DNA of 64,000 nucleotides. Origin: Sinomonas sp. R1AF57. GTDB lineage: Bacteria > Actinomycetota > Actinomycetes > Actinomycetales > Micrococcaceae. A model generated the notes under the pieces. That model was given only the letters and a program-made list of their open reading frames with translations. It was not told the origin of the DNA and made no database searches. Positions 9,887 through 20,605 of this stretch are shown piece by piece. The stretch covers positions 2,896,205 to 2,960,204 of the forward strand of contig NZ_CP022463.1 in the NCBI RefSeq assembly GCF_002224485.1. Reading direction: 5' to 3'. Position 1 is the stretch's first letter. Each line of letters begins with the position of its first letter. The position numbers were made by a program, and so were the translations under genes.

Positions 9887-10678
9887 ATGACATACACGGT
9901 GAACTGCTCCATCCTCCTGACCGAACTGCCCCTGCTCGAGCGCCCGGCCGCCGTCAAGGCCGCCGGCTTCGACGCCGTCGAGTTCTGGTGGCCGTTTGCC
10001 GAGGCCGTCCCCGCCGACAAGGACGTCGACGCGTTCATCGCGGCGCTCGAGAACGCCGGCGTCCAGCTGAGCGGCCTCAACTTCTTCGCCGGGGACATGC
10101 CGGCCGGGGACCGCGGCCTCGTGTCCTGGAAGGGCCGCTGCGGCGAGTTCAAGGACAACATCGACGTGGTGGTCGGCATTGCCGAGCGCACCGGCACCAA
10201 GGCTTTCAACGCCCTCTACGGCAACCGCCAGGACGCGTTCACCCCGCAGGAGCAGGACGAACTCGCGCTGAAGAACCTCGTCGCGGCGGCCGAGGGCGTC
10301 GCGAAGGTCGGCGGCACCGTCCTCCTCGAGCCGGTCTCCGGCACTCCCGCCTACCCGCTCAAGACCGCGGCGGACGCCCTCGGCGTCATCGCCGCGACGA
10401 AGGAGGCCGGCGTCGACAACGTCAGGCTCCTGGCGGACTTCTACCACCTCGCGGTGAACGGCGACGACGTCGCCGCGGTGATCGAGGAGCACGCCAAGGA
10501 CTTTGGCCACATCCAGATCGCCGACAACCCCGGCCGCGGCGCCCCCGGCACCGGAAGCCTCCCGCTCGGCGAGTGGATCTCCCGCTCGCGCGAGCTGGGC
10601 TACTCCGGCTACATCGGCCTCGAGTACAAGGCCCCCCAGGCCGAGGCGTTCGCCTGGGCCATCCGCCCCGTCGCCTGA
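9887..10678 (+). CDS. hyi: Hydroxypyruvate isomerase
   Basis: It interconverts hydroxypyruvate and tartronate semialdehyde. The 263-residue protein is a xylose isomerase-like TIM barrel. The expected metal-ligand strands are visible: VLLEPVSG, RLLADFYHL, HIQIADNPGRGAPGTG and GLEYKA. I chose the ATG at 9887 because AGAGAGG lies at a suitable distance; an in-frame GTG at 9878 would have almost no spacing. It starts an operon with tartronate semialdehyde reductase 35 nt downstream, the same pairing as in E. coli glyoxylate pathway clusters. Confidence 0.92.
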   Translation: MTYTVNCSILLTELPLLERPAAVKAAGFDAVEFWWPFAEAVPADKDVDAFIAALENAGVQLSGLNFFAGDMPAGDRGLVSWKGRCGEFKDNIDVVVGIAERTGTKAFNALYGNRQDAFTPQEQDELALKNLVAAAEGVAKVGGTVLLEPVSGTPAYPLKTAADALGVIAATKEAGVDNVRLLADFYHLAVNGDDVAAVIEEHAKDFGHIQIADNPGRGAPGTGSLPLGEWISRSRELGYSGYIGLEYKAPQAEAFAWAIRPVA

Positions 10679-10713
10679 CCGGCCACCACCTACCAGACGT
10701 CAAGGAGAACAGC

Positions 10714-11610
10714 ATGAGCAACGCAGGGACCAAGTCCAGCATCGCAGTGATCGGCCTCGGCATCATGGGCCTCCCCATGGCCGTCAACCTCGTCAAGGCC
10801 GGCCACACCGTCACCGGCTACAACCGCAGCGAAGACAAGGTCAACAAGCTTGTCGCGGAGGGCGGCCGAGGCGCCAAGAGCATCGCCGAGGCGGTCAAGG
10901 ACGCCGAGGTCATCATCACGATGGTCCCGGACTCCCCCGACGTCGAGGGCGTCGTCTCCGGCGCCGATGGCGTCTTCGCGAACGCCCCGAAGGGCGCGCT
11001 GTGGATCGACGCCTCCTCGATCCGCCCGGACGTCGCCGCCCGGCTCTCCGCCGACGCCCGCGATGCCGGCCTCCGCCCCCTCGACGCGCCGGTCTCCGGC
11101 GGCGAGCAGGGCGCCATCGACGCCGTCCTGTCCATCATGGTCGGCGGCGAGAAGGCGGACTTCGACGCCGCCCTCCCGGTCCTCGAGGCGGTCGGCAAGA
11201 CCATCGTCCACGTGGGCCCCTCCGGCTCCGGCCAGACCGTCAAGGCCGCGAACCAGCTGATCGTCGCCGTCAACATCCAGGCGCTCTCCGAGGCGATCAT
11301 CTTCCTCGAGGCGTACGGCGTGGACACCGACGCCGCGCTCAAGGTCCTCGGCGGCGGCCTCGCTGGCTCGAAGGTCCTGGACCAGAAGGGCCAGAAGATG
11401 CTGGACCGCAACTTCGACCCCGGTTTCCGCCTGGCCCTGCACAACAAGGACCTCGGCATCGTCACCTCCGCGGCCCGCGAGGCCGGCGTCGTCGTACCGC
11501 TCGGCGCGGCCGTCGCGCAGCTCGTCACGGCCCTCGTCGCCCGGGGCGACGGCGGCCTCGACCACTCGGGCCTCTTCAAGCTCACCGCCGAGCTCTCCGG
11601 CAAGGAGTAG
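10714..11610 (+). CDS. glxR: 2-hydroxy-3-oxopropionate (tartronate semialdehyde) reductase
   Basis: It reduces tartronate semialdehyde to D-glycerate with NAD(P)H. The 298-residue protein belongs to the beta-hydroxyacid dehydrogenase family: GLGIMG nucleotide loop at 14-19, DAPVSGGEQGA substrate loop near residue 127, and a catalytic lysine in the KAANQLIV helix near 175. AAGGAG precedes the ATG. It sits between hyi and gcl, but strong hairpins separate it from gcl, so gcl may be expressed partly on its own. Confidence 0.93.
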   Translation: MSNAGTKSSIAVIGLGIMGLPMAVNLVKAGHTVTGYNRSEDKVNKLVAEGGRGAKSIAEAVKDAEVIITMVPDSPDVEGVVSGADGVFANAPKGALWIDASSIRPDVAARLSADARDAGLRPLDAPVSGGEQGAIDAVLSIMVGGEKADFDAALPVLEAVGKTIVHVGPSGSGQTVKAANQLIVAVNIQALSEAIIFLEAYGVDTDAALKVLGGGLAGSKVLDQKGQKMLDRNFDPGFRLALHNKDLGIVTSAAREAGVVVPLGAAVAQLVTALVARGDGGLDHSGLFKLTAELSGKE

Positions 11611-11612
11611 CC

Positions 11613-11707
11613 GCGCACGACGGCGACCACTCGCCGTCGTGCGCCGGGCACCCACGTCAGGTGCCCCCACAGACAGCCGGCCCCGGGCGCGCAACCTCGG
11701 GGCCGGC
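11613..11707 (+). terminator. Three successive hairpins between glxR and gcl
   Basis: A perfect 14-bp stem with a 4-nt loop lies at 11613-11644. A 7-bp stem follows at 11646-11666. A 10-bp stem at 11676-11707 is followed by CCCCTTT. The first and third look like terminators, so read-through into gcl should be limited or controlled. Confidence 0.6.
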
Positions 11708-11748
11708 CCCTTTCTCACACCCGAAAACGTTCCAAAGGAGCTTCCGAC

Positions 11749-13548
<1,800 letters not shown>

Positions 13549-13571
13549 CCGGGCCGAAGGCAGGACAAGGA

Positions 13572-14732
13572 ATGAAGATCGTCCTCGCCCCGGACAAGTT
13601 CAAGGGCTCCCTCACCGGCGCCCAGGTCGCCGAGGCGCTCGCCGAGGGCATCCGCGAGGTGCTCCCCGACGCCGAGCTCGTCCTGGTCCCCGTGGCCGAC
13701 GGCGGCGAGGGCACCGTGAGCGCGGCGCTCGGCGCGGGCTTCTCCCCACGCCGGGCGGCCGTGGCCGGCCCGACGGGCCAGACGCTCACCGCCGAGTTCG
13801 CCGTCTCCGCAGGCCCCGAGGGCCGGCGCACGGCAGTGATCGAGATGGCCGCCGCCTCCGGGCTGGACGTGCTCCCGGACGGCTTCCGCGACGCCCGCGG
13901 CGCCACGAGCCTCGGCACGGGCCAGCTCATCCGGGCGGCCCTCGACGCGGGCTGCCGCGAGATCGTCCTCGGCGTGGGCGGCAGCGCGTGCACCGACGGC
14001 GGGGCGGGCATGCTCGCCGGCCTCGGCGCGCGGTTCACGGACGACGCCGGCCGCGACCTCCCGCTCGGCGGCGCGGCCCTGGCGCGGATCGCCGAGGCGG
14101 ACCTGTCGGGCCTCGACGCCCGCCTCGACCACGCCCGGCTCATCCTCGCCGCCGACGTCGACAACCCCCTCCTCGGCGCGGAAGGAGCGGCGGCCGTGTT
14201 CGGCCCGCAGAAGGGGGCCTCGCCGTCGGACGTCGAGGAGCTCGACGCCGCCCTGGCGCGATTCGCCGCCGTCCTCGGCCAGGCCATGGGTCCCGTGGCC
14301 GCAGCCGCGAAGGACCTCCCCGGCGCGGGCGCGGCCGGCGGCGTCGGGTACGCCGCACTCGCCCTCGGCGCGATGCGGAGGCGGGGCATCGACGTCGTCG
14401 TCGAGTTCACCGGGCTGCGCGAGAAGCTCGCCGGCGCGGACCTCGTCGTCACCGGCGAGGGGAGCCTCGACGCGCAGTCGCTCTCGGGCAAGGCCCCGAT
14501 CGGCGTCGCGAAGGAGGCCGCCGCGCAGGGCATCCCGGTTGTCGCGGTGTGCGGGCGGAGCCAGCTCGCGGACGCCACAGCGGCCGGCTTCCGCTCGGTC
14601 CACGCGCTGACAGGCCTCGAGCCGGATGTGGAGACCTGCATCCGCGAGGCGAGCACCCTTCTGAGGCGGATCGGGATCGATCTGGCCGCCTCTATCGTTG
14701 ACCTTGAGAACAGTAAGGAGCCTGTGACGTGA
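13572..14732 (+). CDS. glxK: Glycerate 2-kinase
   Basis: It phosphorylates D-glycerate to 2-phosphoglycerate, ending the glyoxylate branch. The 386-residue protein has the family's MKIVLAPDKFKGSLT start, the ADGGEGT loop near residue 43 and the VTGEGSLDAQS loop. It lies 23 nt after gcl. Its last four bases overlap the GTG start of allantoinase (GTGA), indicating translational coupling of the glycerate and allantoin genes. Confidence 0.94.
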   Translation: MKIVLAPDKFKGSLTGAQVAEALAEGIREVLPDAELVLVPVADGGEGTVSAALGAGFSPRRAAVAGPTGQTLTAEFAVSAGPEGRRTAVIEMAAASGLDVLPDGFRDARGATSLGTGQLIRAALDAGCREIVLGVGGSACTDGGAGMLAGLGARFTDDAGRDLPLGGAALARIAEADLSGLDARLDHARLILAADVDNPLLGAEGAAAVFGPQKGASPSDVEELDAALARFAAVLGQAMGPVAAAAKDLPGAGAAGGVGYAALALGAMRRRGIDVVVEFTGLREKLAGADLVVTGEGSLDAQSLSGKAPIGVAKEAAAQGIPVVAVCGRSQLADATAAGFRSVHALTGLEPDVETCIREASTLLRRIGIDLAASIVDLENSKEPVT

Positions 14733-16084
14733 GCAATGCAGAGAGCGCTCCGGCATTCGACCTGGTGATCCGCGGGCAGCGGGTCCTCACCACGGCGGGC
14801 GTCGCCCCGCGGGAGGTCGGCATCACCGACGGGCGCATCGTCGCGCTCGAGCCCCTCGGCAACGGCCTCACCGGCCGCGAGACCATCGAGCTGGCCGAGG
14901 ACGAGACCCTCATCCCCGGCCTCGTGGACACGCACGTGCACGTGAACGAACCGGGCCGGACCGAGTGGGAGGGCTTCGCCTCCGCCACGAAGGCCGCGGC
15001 CGCCGGCGGCGTCACGACCATCATCGACATGCCGCTGAACTCGATCCCGCCGACCGTCAACGTCGACGCACTCCAGGTCAAGCGCGCAGCGGCGGAGACT
15101 CAGTCCTTCGTCGACGTGGGCTTCTGGGGCGGGGCGATCCCAGGCAACACCGGGGACCTGCGCGCACTCCACGACGAGGGCGTCTTCGGGTTCAAGTGCT
15201 TCCTCCTCCACTCCGGCGTGGACGAGTTCCCGCATCTGGAGGTGGACGAGCTCGAGAAGGACCTGACCGAGATTGCGTCCTTCGACGGCCTCATGATCGT
15301 CCACGCCGAGGACTCCCGCGCGATCGACCGCGCCCCGAACCCCGAGGGCGACGTCTACGAGAGCTTCCTGCACTCGCGTCCCCGCGGCGCCGAGAATGTG
15401 GCCATCGCCGAGGTCATCGAGCGCGCGCGCTGGACCGGCGCGCGGGCGCACATCCTGCACCTGTCGTCGTCGGACGCGCTGGCGATGATCGCCTCGGCGA
15501 AGCGCGACGGCGTGAAGCTGACCGTCGAGACCTGCCCGCACTACCTCACGCTGCTGGCCGAGGAGATCCCCAACGGGGCGACGGCCTTCAAGTGCTGCCC
15601 GCCGATCCGCGAGGCTTCCAACCGGGAGCTGCTGTGGCAGGGACTCGAGGACGGCACGATCGACTGCATCGTCTCTGACCACTCCCCCAGCACTGTCGAC
15701 CTCAAGGACCTCGAGAACGGCGACTTCGGCGTGGCCTGGGGCGGGGTCGCCTCGCTCCAGCTGGGGCTGTCGATCATCTGGACCGAGGCCCGGCGGCGTG
15801 GAATCGCGCTCGAGCAGGTCGTGAGCTGGATGGGCGAGAAGCCGGCGGAGCTCGCGCGCCTGCAGCGCAAGGGCGTGCTGGCCCCGGGGTACGATGCCGA
15901 CCTTGCCGTCTTCGCCGCGGACGAGACCTTCATCGTCGACGCCGACAGGCTGCACCACAAGAACCACATCACGCCGTACCAGGGCAAGGCGCTCTCCGGC
16001 GTGGTGCGCCGCACCTTCGTGCGCGGCACCGAGGTGGACTTCAGCGAGCCCAAGGGCCGGCTGATCCGCCGCGGCACTGCCTGA
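14729..16084 (+). CDS. allB: Allantoinase
   Basis: It opens the allantoin ring to give allantoate. The 451-residue amidohydrolase has DTHVHV (D67, H69, H71) for the binuclear metal site. A lysine near residue 155 in FKCFLLHSGV is positioned to be carboxylated. VHAED near 190 and SDHSPS near 317 complete the site. It starts at a GTG overlapping the glxK stop. The allantoate amidohydrolase or allantoicase that should act next is not in this window. Confidence 0.95.
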   Translation: MSNAESAPAFDLVIRGQRVLTTAGVAPREVGITDGRIVALEPLGNGLTGRETIELAEDETLIPGLVDTHVHVNEPGRTEWEGFASATKAAAAGGVTTIIDMPLNSIPPTVNVDALQVKRAAAETQSFVDVGFWGGAIPGNTGDLRALHDEGVFGFKCFLLHSGVDEFPHLEVDELEKDLTEIASFDGLMIVHAEDSRAIDRAPNPEGDVYESFLHSRPRGAENVAIAEVIERARWTGARAHILHLSSSDALAMIASAKRDGVKLTVETCPHYLTLLAEEIPNGATAFKCCPPIREASNRELLWQGLEDGTIDCIVSDHSPSTVDLKDLENGDFGVAWGGVASLQLGLSIIWTEARRRGIALEQVVSWMGEKPAELARLQRKGVLAPGYDADLAVFAADETFIVDADRLHHKNHITPYQGKALSGVVRRTFVRGTEVDFSEPKGRLIRRGTA

Positions 16085-16115
16085 TCCACTGCCCGCCCGA
16101 CCCCAGGATGGAACC

Positions 16116-16589
16116 ATGACAGTCTCAACCAAGCTCTCCACCGGCCAGCAGGCCCCGGACTTCACCCTCCCGGACGCCTCGGGGCACGACGTCTCCCTGG
16201 CCGACTTCCGCGGCCGCCGCGCGGTCGTCTACTTCTACCCGAAGGCCGCGACCCCCGGCTGCACGACCGAGGCATGCGACTTCCGGGACAGCCTCGACGC
16301 CCTCAACGCCGCCGGCGTGAGCGTCATCGGCATCTCCCCGGATCCGGTCGAGGACATCGCCTCGTTCGCCGAGGACTTCTCGCTCACGTTCCCGCTCCTG
16401 GCGGACGACGGCGCGTCGGTCGCCAAGGAGTGGGGTGCGTGGGGCGAGAAGATCGTCAACGGCGAGGTCAAGGAGGGCATCCTGCGCTCGACCGCCGTCG
16501 TGTCCCCCGAGGGCACGATCGAGTCCATCGAGTACGGCGTCCAGGCGGACGGCCACGTGGCAGCCCTGCGCGACAGGCTCGGCCTCTGA
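16116..16589 (+). CDS. bcp: Thiol peroxidase, Bcp/PrxQ-type peroxiredoxin
   Basis: It reduces hydrogen peroxide and organic peroxides using thioredoxin. The 157-residue protein carries the peroxidatic Cys49 in ATPGCTTEAC and the PrxQ-type resolving Cys54 five residues later. AGGATGG precedes the ATG. It follows allantoinase by 31 nt and lies near urate oxidase, which produces H2O2. A role in removing that peroxide is plausible from context only. Confidence 0.93.
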   Translation: MTVSTKLSTGQQAPDFTLPDASGHDVSLADFRGRRAVVYFYPKAATPGCTTEACDFRDSLDALNAAGVSVIGISPDPVEDIASFAEDFSLTFPLLADDGASVAKEWGAWGEKIVNGEVKEGILRSTAVVSPEGTIESIEYGVQADGHVAALRDRLGL

Positions 16590-16621
16590 CCCAGCCCCCT
16601 GCCGGCCATCACTGGCCCTGC

Positions 16622-16660
16622 GGCCCCGGTGCCAGTCCCCTGTGGACTGGCGCCGGGGCC
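16622..16660 (+). terminator. Terminator after bcp
   Basis: Arms at 16622-16638 and 16644-16660 form a 17-bp stem (one G-T pair) with a 5-nt loop, followed by TTCT. It ends the gcl-glxK-allB-bcp transcript. Confidence 0.8.
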
Positions 16661-16690
16661 TTCTGCGTCCCGGCGCCCTGCCCCTCCGCC

Positions 16691-16907
16691 GAAGTCACCC
16701 CGTGTGCTGCCGAAGTCACCCCCTCTGGCGCCGAAGTCACCCCCTCTGGCGCCGAAGTCACCCCGTGTGCGGCCGAAGTCACCCCCTGCCGCGCCCACGT
16801 CACGCCAGGGTGCCAGCAGCCACTCCAAAGCACGAGGTGACCTCGACACCACACCCGGTGACCTCGGCGGGACGCGGGGTGACCTCGGCGGGACGCGGGG
16901 CTCAGAA
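16691..16907. repeat. 21-nt phased repeat array, locus 1 (forward 6, inverted 3-4 units)
   Basis: GAAGTCACCCC begins at 16691, 16712, 16733, 16754 and 16775, and a degraded copy falls in phase at 16796. The inverted form (G/C)GGTGACCTC follows at 16834, 16855 and 16876, with a remnant at 16897. Every spacing within each group is exactly 21 nt. Together with the terminator and operator, it fills 16590-17055. No gene is supported there. Confidence 0.87.
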
Positions 16908-16987
16908 TTTCTGTATCCCACGTCACCGGATAGTGTTGACAGTCACACCACCCATGAGGCAGACTTATTGCACATGCTGAAATAACA

Positions 16988-17004
16988 GTTCCACGATACG
17001 GAAC
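16988..17004. promoter_or_regulatory. Putative IclR operator before uraD
   Basis: GTTCCACGATACGGAAC has 5-nt inverted ends (GTTCC...GGAAC) and fits TCC-N6-CGGAA like the sites at 1370 and 1480. A TTGACA at 16936-16941 upstream may be a -35 element, but I could not place a convincing -10. Confidence 0.5.
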
Positions 17005-17055
17005 CTAGTTGGCCCTCCGGGGCGCTAGAAAAAGACGTTCCGTATAGCCGTCACC

Positions 17056-17628
17056 GTGGATGCCAGCATTGAGCAGTTGAGGACCCGACAAGCCATGTTG
17101 CTTGAACAGTTCAATGCCGCCCCCGCCGATGAGGCAAGAGAGCTCCTGAAGCCGTGCCTCGACGTCGACCGCTGGATCGATGAGATCACCCGGGCCCGAC
17201 CCTTTGCCAGCGTCGAGGACCTCCTCGCCGCAGCGCGCACTGCAGCGGACTCTTTCACCCCGCAGGAGCTGGAGGGCGCGCTGTCCCACCACCCCCGCAT
17301 CGGGGAAAGGGCCGCCGGCAAGAGCGCCGAAGCGTCGATGTCCCGCAGCGAGCAGGCCGGCGTCGATCCCCGCGACCACAGGGTGACAACCGCCCTGGCC
17401 GAGGGGAACCGGGCATACGAGGAGAAGTTCGGCCGGGTCTTCCTGATCCGCGCCGCCGGCCGCAGCGCCGAGGAGATCCTCTCCGCGCTCCAGGACCGCC
17501 TCGGCCACACGCCGGAGCAGGAGGAGCCCATCGTCGCGGCACAGCTCCGCGAGATCGCCGTGCTCCGGCTGGAGCAGAGCCTGCAGGAGCAGAGCCTCGC
17601 CGCGAACCGAGCGTCGAAGGGGGCATGA
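17056..17628 (+). CDS. uraD: OHCU decarboxylase (2-oxo-4-hydroxy-4-carboxy-5-ureidoimidazoline decarboxylase)
   Basis: It converts OHCU to (S)-allantoin, the third step from urate. The product is 190 residues from the GTG at 17056. HHPRIGE at about 78-84 carries the catalytic histidine, and SRSEQAG follows with the conserved acidic residue. The start is uncertain: an ATG at 17095 would give 177 residues beginning MLLEQFN, closer to typical family length, with GAGGA 11 nt upstream. It is 4 nt from uraH, forming a tight urate operon. Confidence 0.88.
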   Translation: MDASIEQLRTRQAMLLEQFNAAPADEARELLKPCLDVDRWIDEITRARPFASVEDLLAAARTAADSFTPQELEGALSHHPRIGERAAGKSAEASMSRSEQAGVDPRDHRVTTALAEGNRAYEEKFGRVFLIRAAGRSAEEILSALQDRLGHTPEQEEPIVAAQLREIAVLRLEQSLQEQSLAANRASKGA

Positions 17629-17632
17629 GCGC

Positions 17633-17974
17633 ATGAGCGTCTCACATGTGACCACCCACATTCTGGATACCGCTGCCGGGAAGCCGGCCGCAGGTGTCGC
17701 CGTCGAACTCTACGCCCGCGACGGCGGCGCATGGTCCCGGATTGGCACGGGCATCACCGATGCAGACGGGCGGGTGAAAGAGCTCGGCCCCGAGCGGCTG
17801 GACAGCGGTGAGTACCGCCTCCAGTTCGCGACCGGACCGTACTTCGCCGGCATCGGACAGGACACCTTCTTCCCGGAGGTTTCGCTGACCTTCACGGTCG
17901 ACGCGGCGGAGGCGCACTACCACGTGCCGCTCCTGCTGAGTCCTTTCGCCTTTTCCACTTACCGAGGGAGCTAG
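17633..17974 (+). CDS. uraH: 5-hydroxyisourate hydrolase
   Basis: It hydrolyses 5-hydroxyisourate to OHCU, the second step from urate. The 113-residue transthyretin-like protein has the family N-terminal HVTTHILD (H5, H9), a central arginine in PERLDSGEYRL and the diagnostic C-terminal YRGS. It sits between uraD and urate oxidase with 4-nt gaps on each side, so all three are surely cotranscribed. Confidence 0.95.
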   Translation: MSVSHVTTHILDTAAGKPAAGVAVELYARDGGAWSRIGTGITDADGRVKELGPERLDSGEYRLQFATGPYFAGIGQDTFFPEVSLTFTVDAAEAHYHVPLLLSPFAFSTYRGS

Positions 17975-17978
17975 CGCC

Positions 17979-18920
17979 ATGGCGCAGAACAACACCGAGA
18001 ACACCAAGATCGTCCTGGGCAAGAACCAGTACGGCAAGGCCGAGGTCCGCGTCGTCAAGATCACCCGCGACACCGCGCGCCACGAGATCGAGGACCTGAG
18101 CGTCACGTCGCAGCTGCGGGGCGACTTCGACGCGGCGCACTTCGACGGCGACAACGGCCACGTGGTCCCCACCGACACCCAGAAGAACACGGTCTTCGGG
18201 TTCGCCCGCGACGGCGTGGGCTCGCCCGAGCAGTTCCTCATCCGCCTTGCGGACCACTTCACGTCCGAGTTCGCCTGGGTCACGGGCGGCCGCTGGGAGG
18301 CGGAGCAGTACGCCTGGGAGCGCATTCCCGCTCCGGCGCAGGGTCAGGCCGAGGGCCACGACCACTCGTTCGTCCGCAAGGGCCAGGAAGTCCGCAACGC
18401 GGTGGTCGTGAAGGACGGCGACACCATCCAGGTGATCTCCGGCCTGAACGATCTCACGGTCCTCAAGTCCACCCAGTCCGGCTTCGTGGGCTACCCGAAG
18501 GACCGCTTCACCACGCTCGAGGAGACCACGGACCGCATCCTGGCCACCGACGTCTCGGCCCGCTGGCGCTACAGCCCCGAGGCTGTCGCGAGCGGCTCGG
18601 TCGACTTCAACAAGTCGTACGACGACGTCAAGGCGCTCCTGCTCGAGGGCTTCACGGAGGGCTACTCCTACGCGCTCCAGCAGACCCTGTTCCAGATGGC
18701 GCAGAAGGTCCTGAACGCCCACCCCGAGATCGAGGAGGTCCGCTTCTCGACGCCGAACAAGCACCACTTCCTCGTCGACCTGACGCCGTTCGGCCTCGAC
18801 AACCCGAACGAGGTCTTCTACGCGGCCGACCGCCCGTATGGCCTCATCGAGGCGAACTTCCAGCGCGAGTCCATCTCGGACGACTCCAACGCCTGGGACG
18901 GCATCACCGGCTTCTGCTGA
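17979..18920 (+). CDS. Urate oxidase (uricase)
   Basis: This cofactor-free enzyme oxidises urate to 5-hydroxyisourate and H2O2. The 313-residue protein has the tandem T-fold pattern. K20 in GKAEVRVVK and T65 in VPTDTQKN correspond to the catalytic Lys-Thr pair of known uricases, and NKHHFLVDL near residue 257 supplies the conserved Asn-His. It ends DGITGFC without a peroxisomal signal, as expected in bacteria. It is third in the uraD-uraH-uricase operon. The usual symbol differs among genera (pucL, uaZ, uox). Confidence 0.96.
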   Translation: MAQNNTENTKIVLGKNQYGKAEVRVVKITRDTARHEIEDLSVTSQLRGDFDAAHFDGDNGHVVPTDTQKNTVFGFARDGVGSPEQFLIRLADHFTSEFAWVTGGRWEAEQYAWERIPAPAQGQAEGHDHSFVRKGQEVRNAVVVKDGDTIQVISGLNDLTVLKSTQSGFVGYPKDRFTTLEETTDRILATDVSARWRYSPEAVASGSVDFNKSYDDVKALLLEGFTEGYSYALQQTLFQMAQKVLNAHPEIEEVRFSTPNKHHFLVDLTPFGLDNPNEVFYAADRPYGLIEANFQRESISDDSNAWDGITGFC

Positions 18921-18965
18921 GCCGGCTCCGTCCCGCGCTGACCCAGCGCTGAACCGGAGGGAGGC

Positions 18966-18995
18966 ACGACGGCGGTGAACTCCGGCCGCCGTCGT
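18966..18995 (+). terminator. Hairpin between urate oxidase and permease
   Basis: Arms 18966-18975 and 18986-18995 form a perfect 10-bp stem with a 10-nt loop. It could end or attenuate the urate operon before the permease. Confidence 0.5.
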
Positions 18996-19092
18996 CCTCC
19001 TTCCGCTCCCCCCGCCTCGCCCGAGGCACCCCACCACCCCACGAAATCCATCGTTGCGCGCTCGGATATCACAGCTGACAAGGAGGTCCGCT

Positions 19093-20592
19093 ATGTCCCG
19101 AAACCATGCGCCCGCACCCGGCCACAACAGCGCCGAGGCGGTCCGCCCCGAGGACCAGAGGCTGCCGATTGGCACCGCCTTCGCCTACGGGTTCCAGCAC
19201 GTGCTGACGATGTACGGCGGCATCATCGCCCCGCCGCTCATCATCGGCTCCGCCGCCGGCCTGAGCGGCCCGGACATCGCGCTGCTGATCACGTCCTGCC
19301 TGTTCGTCGGCGGTCTCGCGACCCTGCTGCAGACGCTCGGCGTCAAGTGGTTCGGCTCGCAGCTGCCGCTCGTGCAGGGCACCTCGTTCGCGTCGGTCGC
19401 GACGATGCTCGCCATCGTGAGCGGCGGCGGGGGGCTCCCGGCAGTGTTCGGCGCCGTCATCGCGGCCTCGCTCATCGGCCTGCTCATCGCGCCGTTCTTC
19501 GCGAAGATCATCCACTTCTTCCCGCCCGTGGTCACCGGCGTCGTCATCACCACGATCGGCCTGTCCCTGACGCCGGTCGCCGCGAACTGGGCCCTGGGCG
19601 GCAACGCGAAGGCGCCGGACTACGGCTCCCCGGCGAACATCGGACTCGCAGCCCTGACCCTTGTGGTCATCATGCTCCTGAGCAAGCTCGGCAACGCCGT
19701 CATCTCGCGGCTGTCGATCCTCCTCGCGATCGTCATCGGCACCGTCGTCGCGGCGTTCCTCGGCATGGCCGACTTCTCAAAGGTCGGCACCGGCCCGATC
19801 TTCGAGCTCCCGCGTCCGTTCGCGTTCGGGATGCCGACCTTCGAGCCGGCGGCGATCATCTCGATGGTCATCGTCATCCTCGTGATCCTGACCGAGACCA
19901 CCGCGGACATCCTGGCCGTCGGGGAGATCGCGGGCACCAAGGTCGATTCGAAGCGGATCGCGAACGGCCTCCGCGCCGACATGCTGTCCTCGGCTGTCGC
20001 GCCCGTGTTCAACACATTCACCCAGAGCGCCTTCGCCCAGAATGTCGGCCTCGTGGCCGTGACGGGCATCAAGTCGCGCTTCGCGGTGGCCGCGGGAGGC
20101 GGCGTCCTGACGCTTCTGGGGCTCCTGCCCATCCTCGGCCGGGTCGTCGCCGCAGTGCCGACCCCAGTCCTCGGCGGCGCCGGCGTCGTGCTCTTCGGCA
20201 CCGTCGCGGCCTCCGGGATCCGCACCTTGGCGAGGGTGGACTACAAGGACAACATGAACCTGATCATCGTGGCGACCTCCATCGCCTTCGGGCTCATCCC
20301 GGTGATCAACAAGGACTTCTACGGCCACTTCCCGACCTGGTTCCAGGTCATCTTCGACTCGGGCATCAGCTCTGCCGCGATCATGGCGATCCTGCTGAAC
20401 CTCGTCTTCAACGTGGTCAAGCAAGGCAATCCCCATGACCCGTCGGTGTTCGCCGCGGCACCGACCCGGATCATCCCGATCCAGGTCCTCGAGTGCCTCG
20501 AGGAAGGCGACCGCTGCGAGAACGGGAAGATCCTCGACAAGCACGGCAAGGAGATCACGGTCCAGGAGCCCAACGGCGCCCACGGCCACTGA
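19093..20592 (+). CDS. Nucleobase:cation symporter-2 family purine/xanthine permease
   Basis: The 499-residue membrane protein of the NCS2 (xanthine/uracil/urate) family has about 12-14 hydrophobic segments. QHVLTMYGGIIAPPLIIG occurs near the first segment and the family's QGTSFASVATM and NTFTQSAFAQNVGLV motifs follow. I chose the ATG at 19093 because AAGGAGG lies 6 nt upstream. Placement after urate oxidase suggests it imports urate or xanthine. The C-terminal tail ends in a His-rich GAHGH and is cytosolic by prediction. Confidence 0.92.
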   Translation: MSRNHAPAPGHNSAEAVRPEDQRLPIGTAFAYGFQHVLTMYGGIIAPPLIIGSAAGLSGPDIALLITSCLFVGGLATLLQTLGVKWFGSQLPLVQGTSFASVATMLAIVSGGGGLPAVFGAVIAASLIGLLIAPFFAKIIHFFPPVVTGVVITTIGLSLTPVAANWALGGNAKAPDYGSPANIGLAALTLVVIMLLSKLGNAVISRLSILLAIVIGTVVAAFLGMADFSKVGTGPIFELPRPFAFGMPTFEPAAIISMVIVILVILTETTADILAVGEIAGTKVDSKRIANGLRADMLSSAVAPVFNTFTQSAFAQNVGLVAVTGIKSRFAVAAGGGVLTLLGLLPILGRVVAAVPTPVLGGAGVVLFGTVAASGIRTLARVDYKDNMNLIIVATSIAFGLIPVINKDFYGHFPTWFQVIFDSGISSAAIMAILLNLVFNVVKQGNPHDPSVFAAAPTRIIPIQVLECLEEGDRCENGKILDKHGKEITVQEPNGAHGH

Positions 20593-20605
20593 TCCGCTCC
20601 GCTTG

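Noticed and set aside
16629-16985. Short open frames in both directions through the 21-nt array before uraD
   Set aside because: They consist of repeat-encoded heptads with no ribosome site or conserved sequence; the stretch is better read as repeat, terminator and operator.
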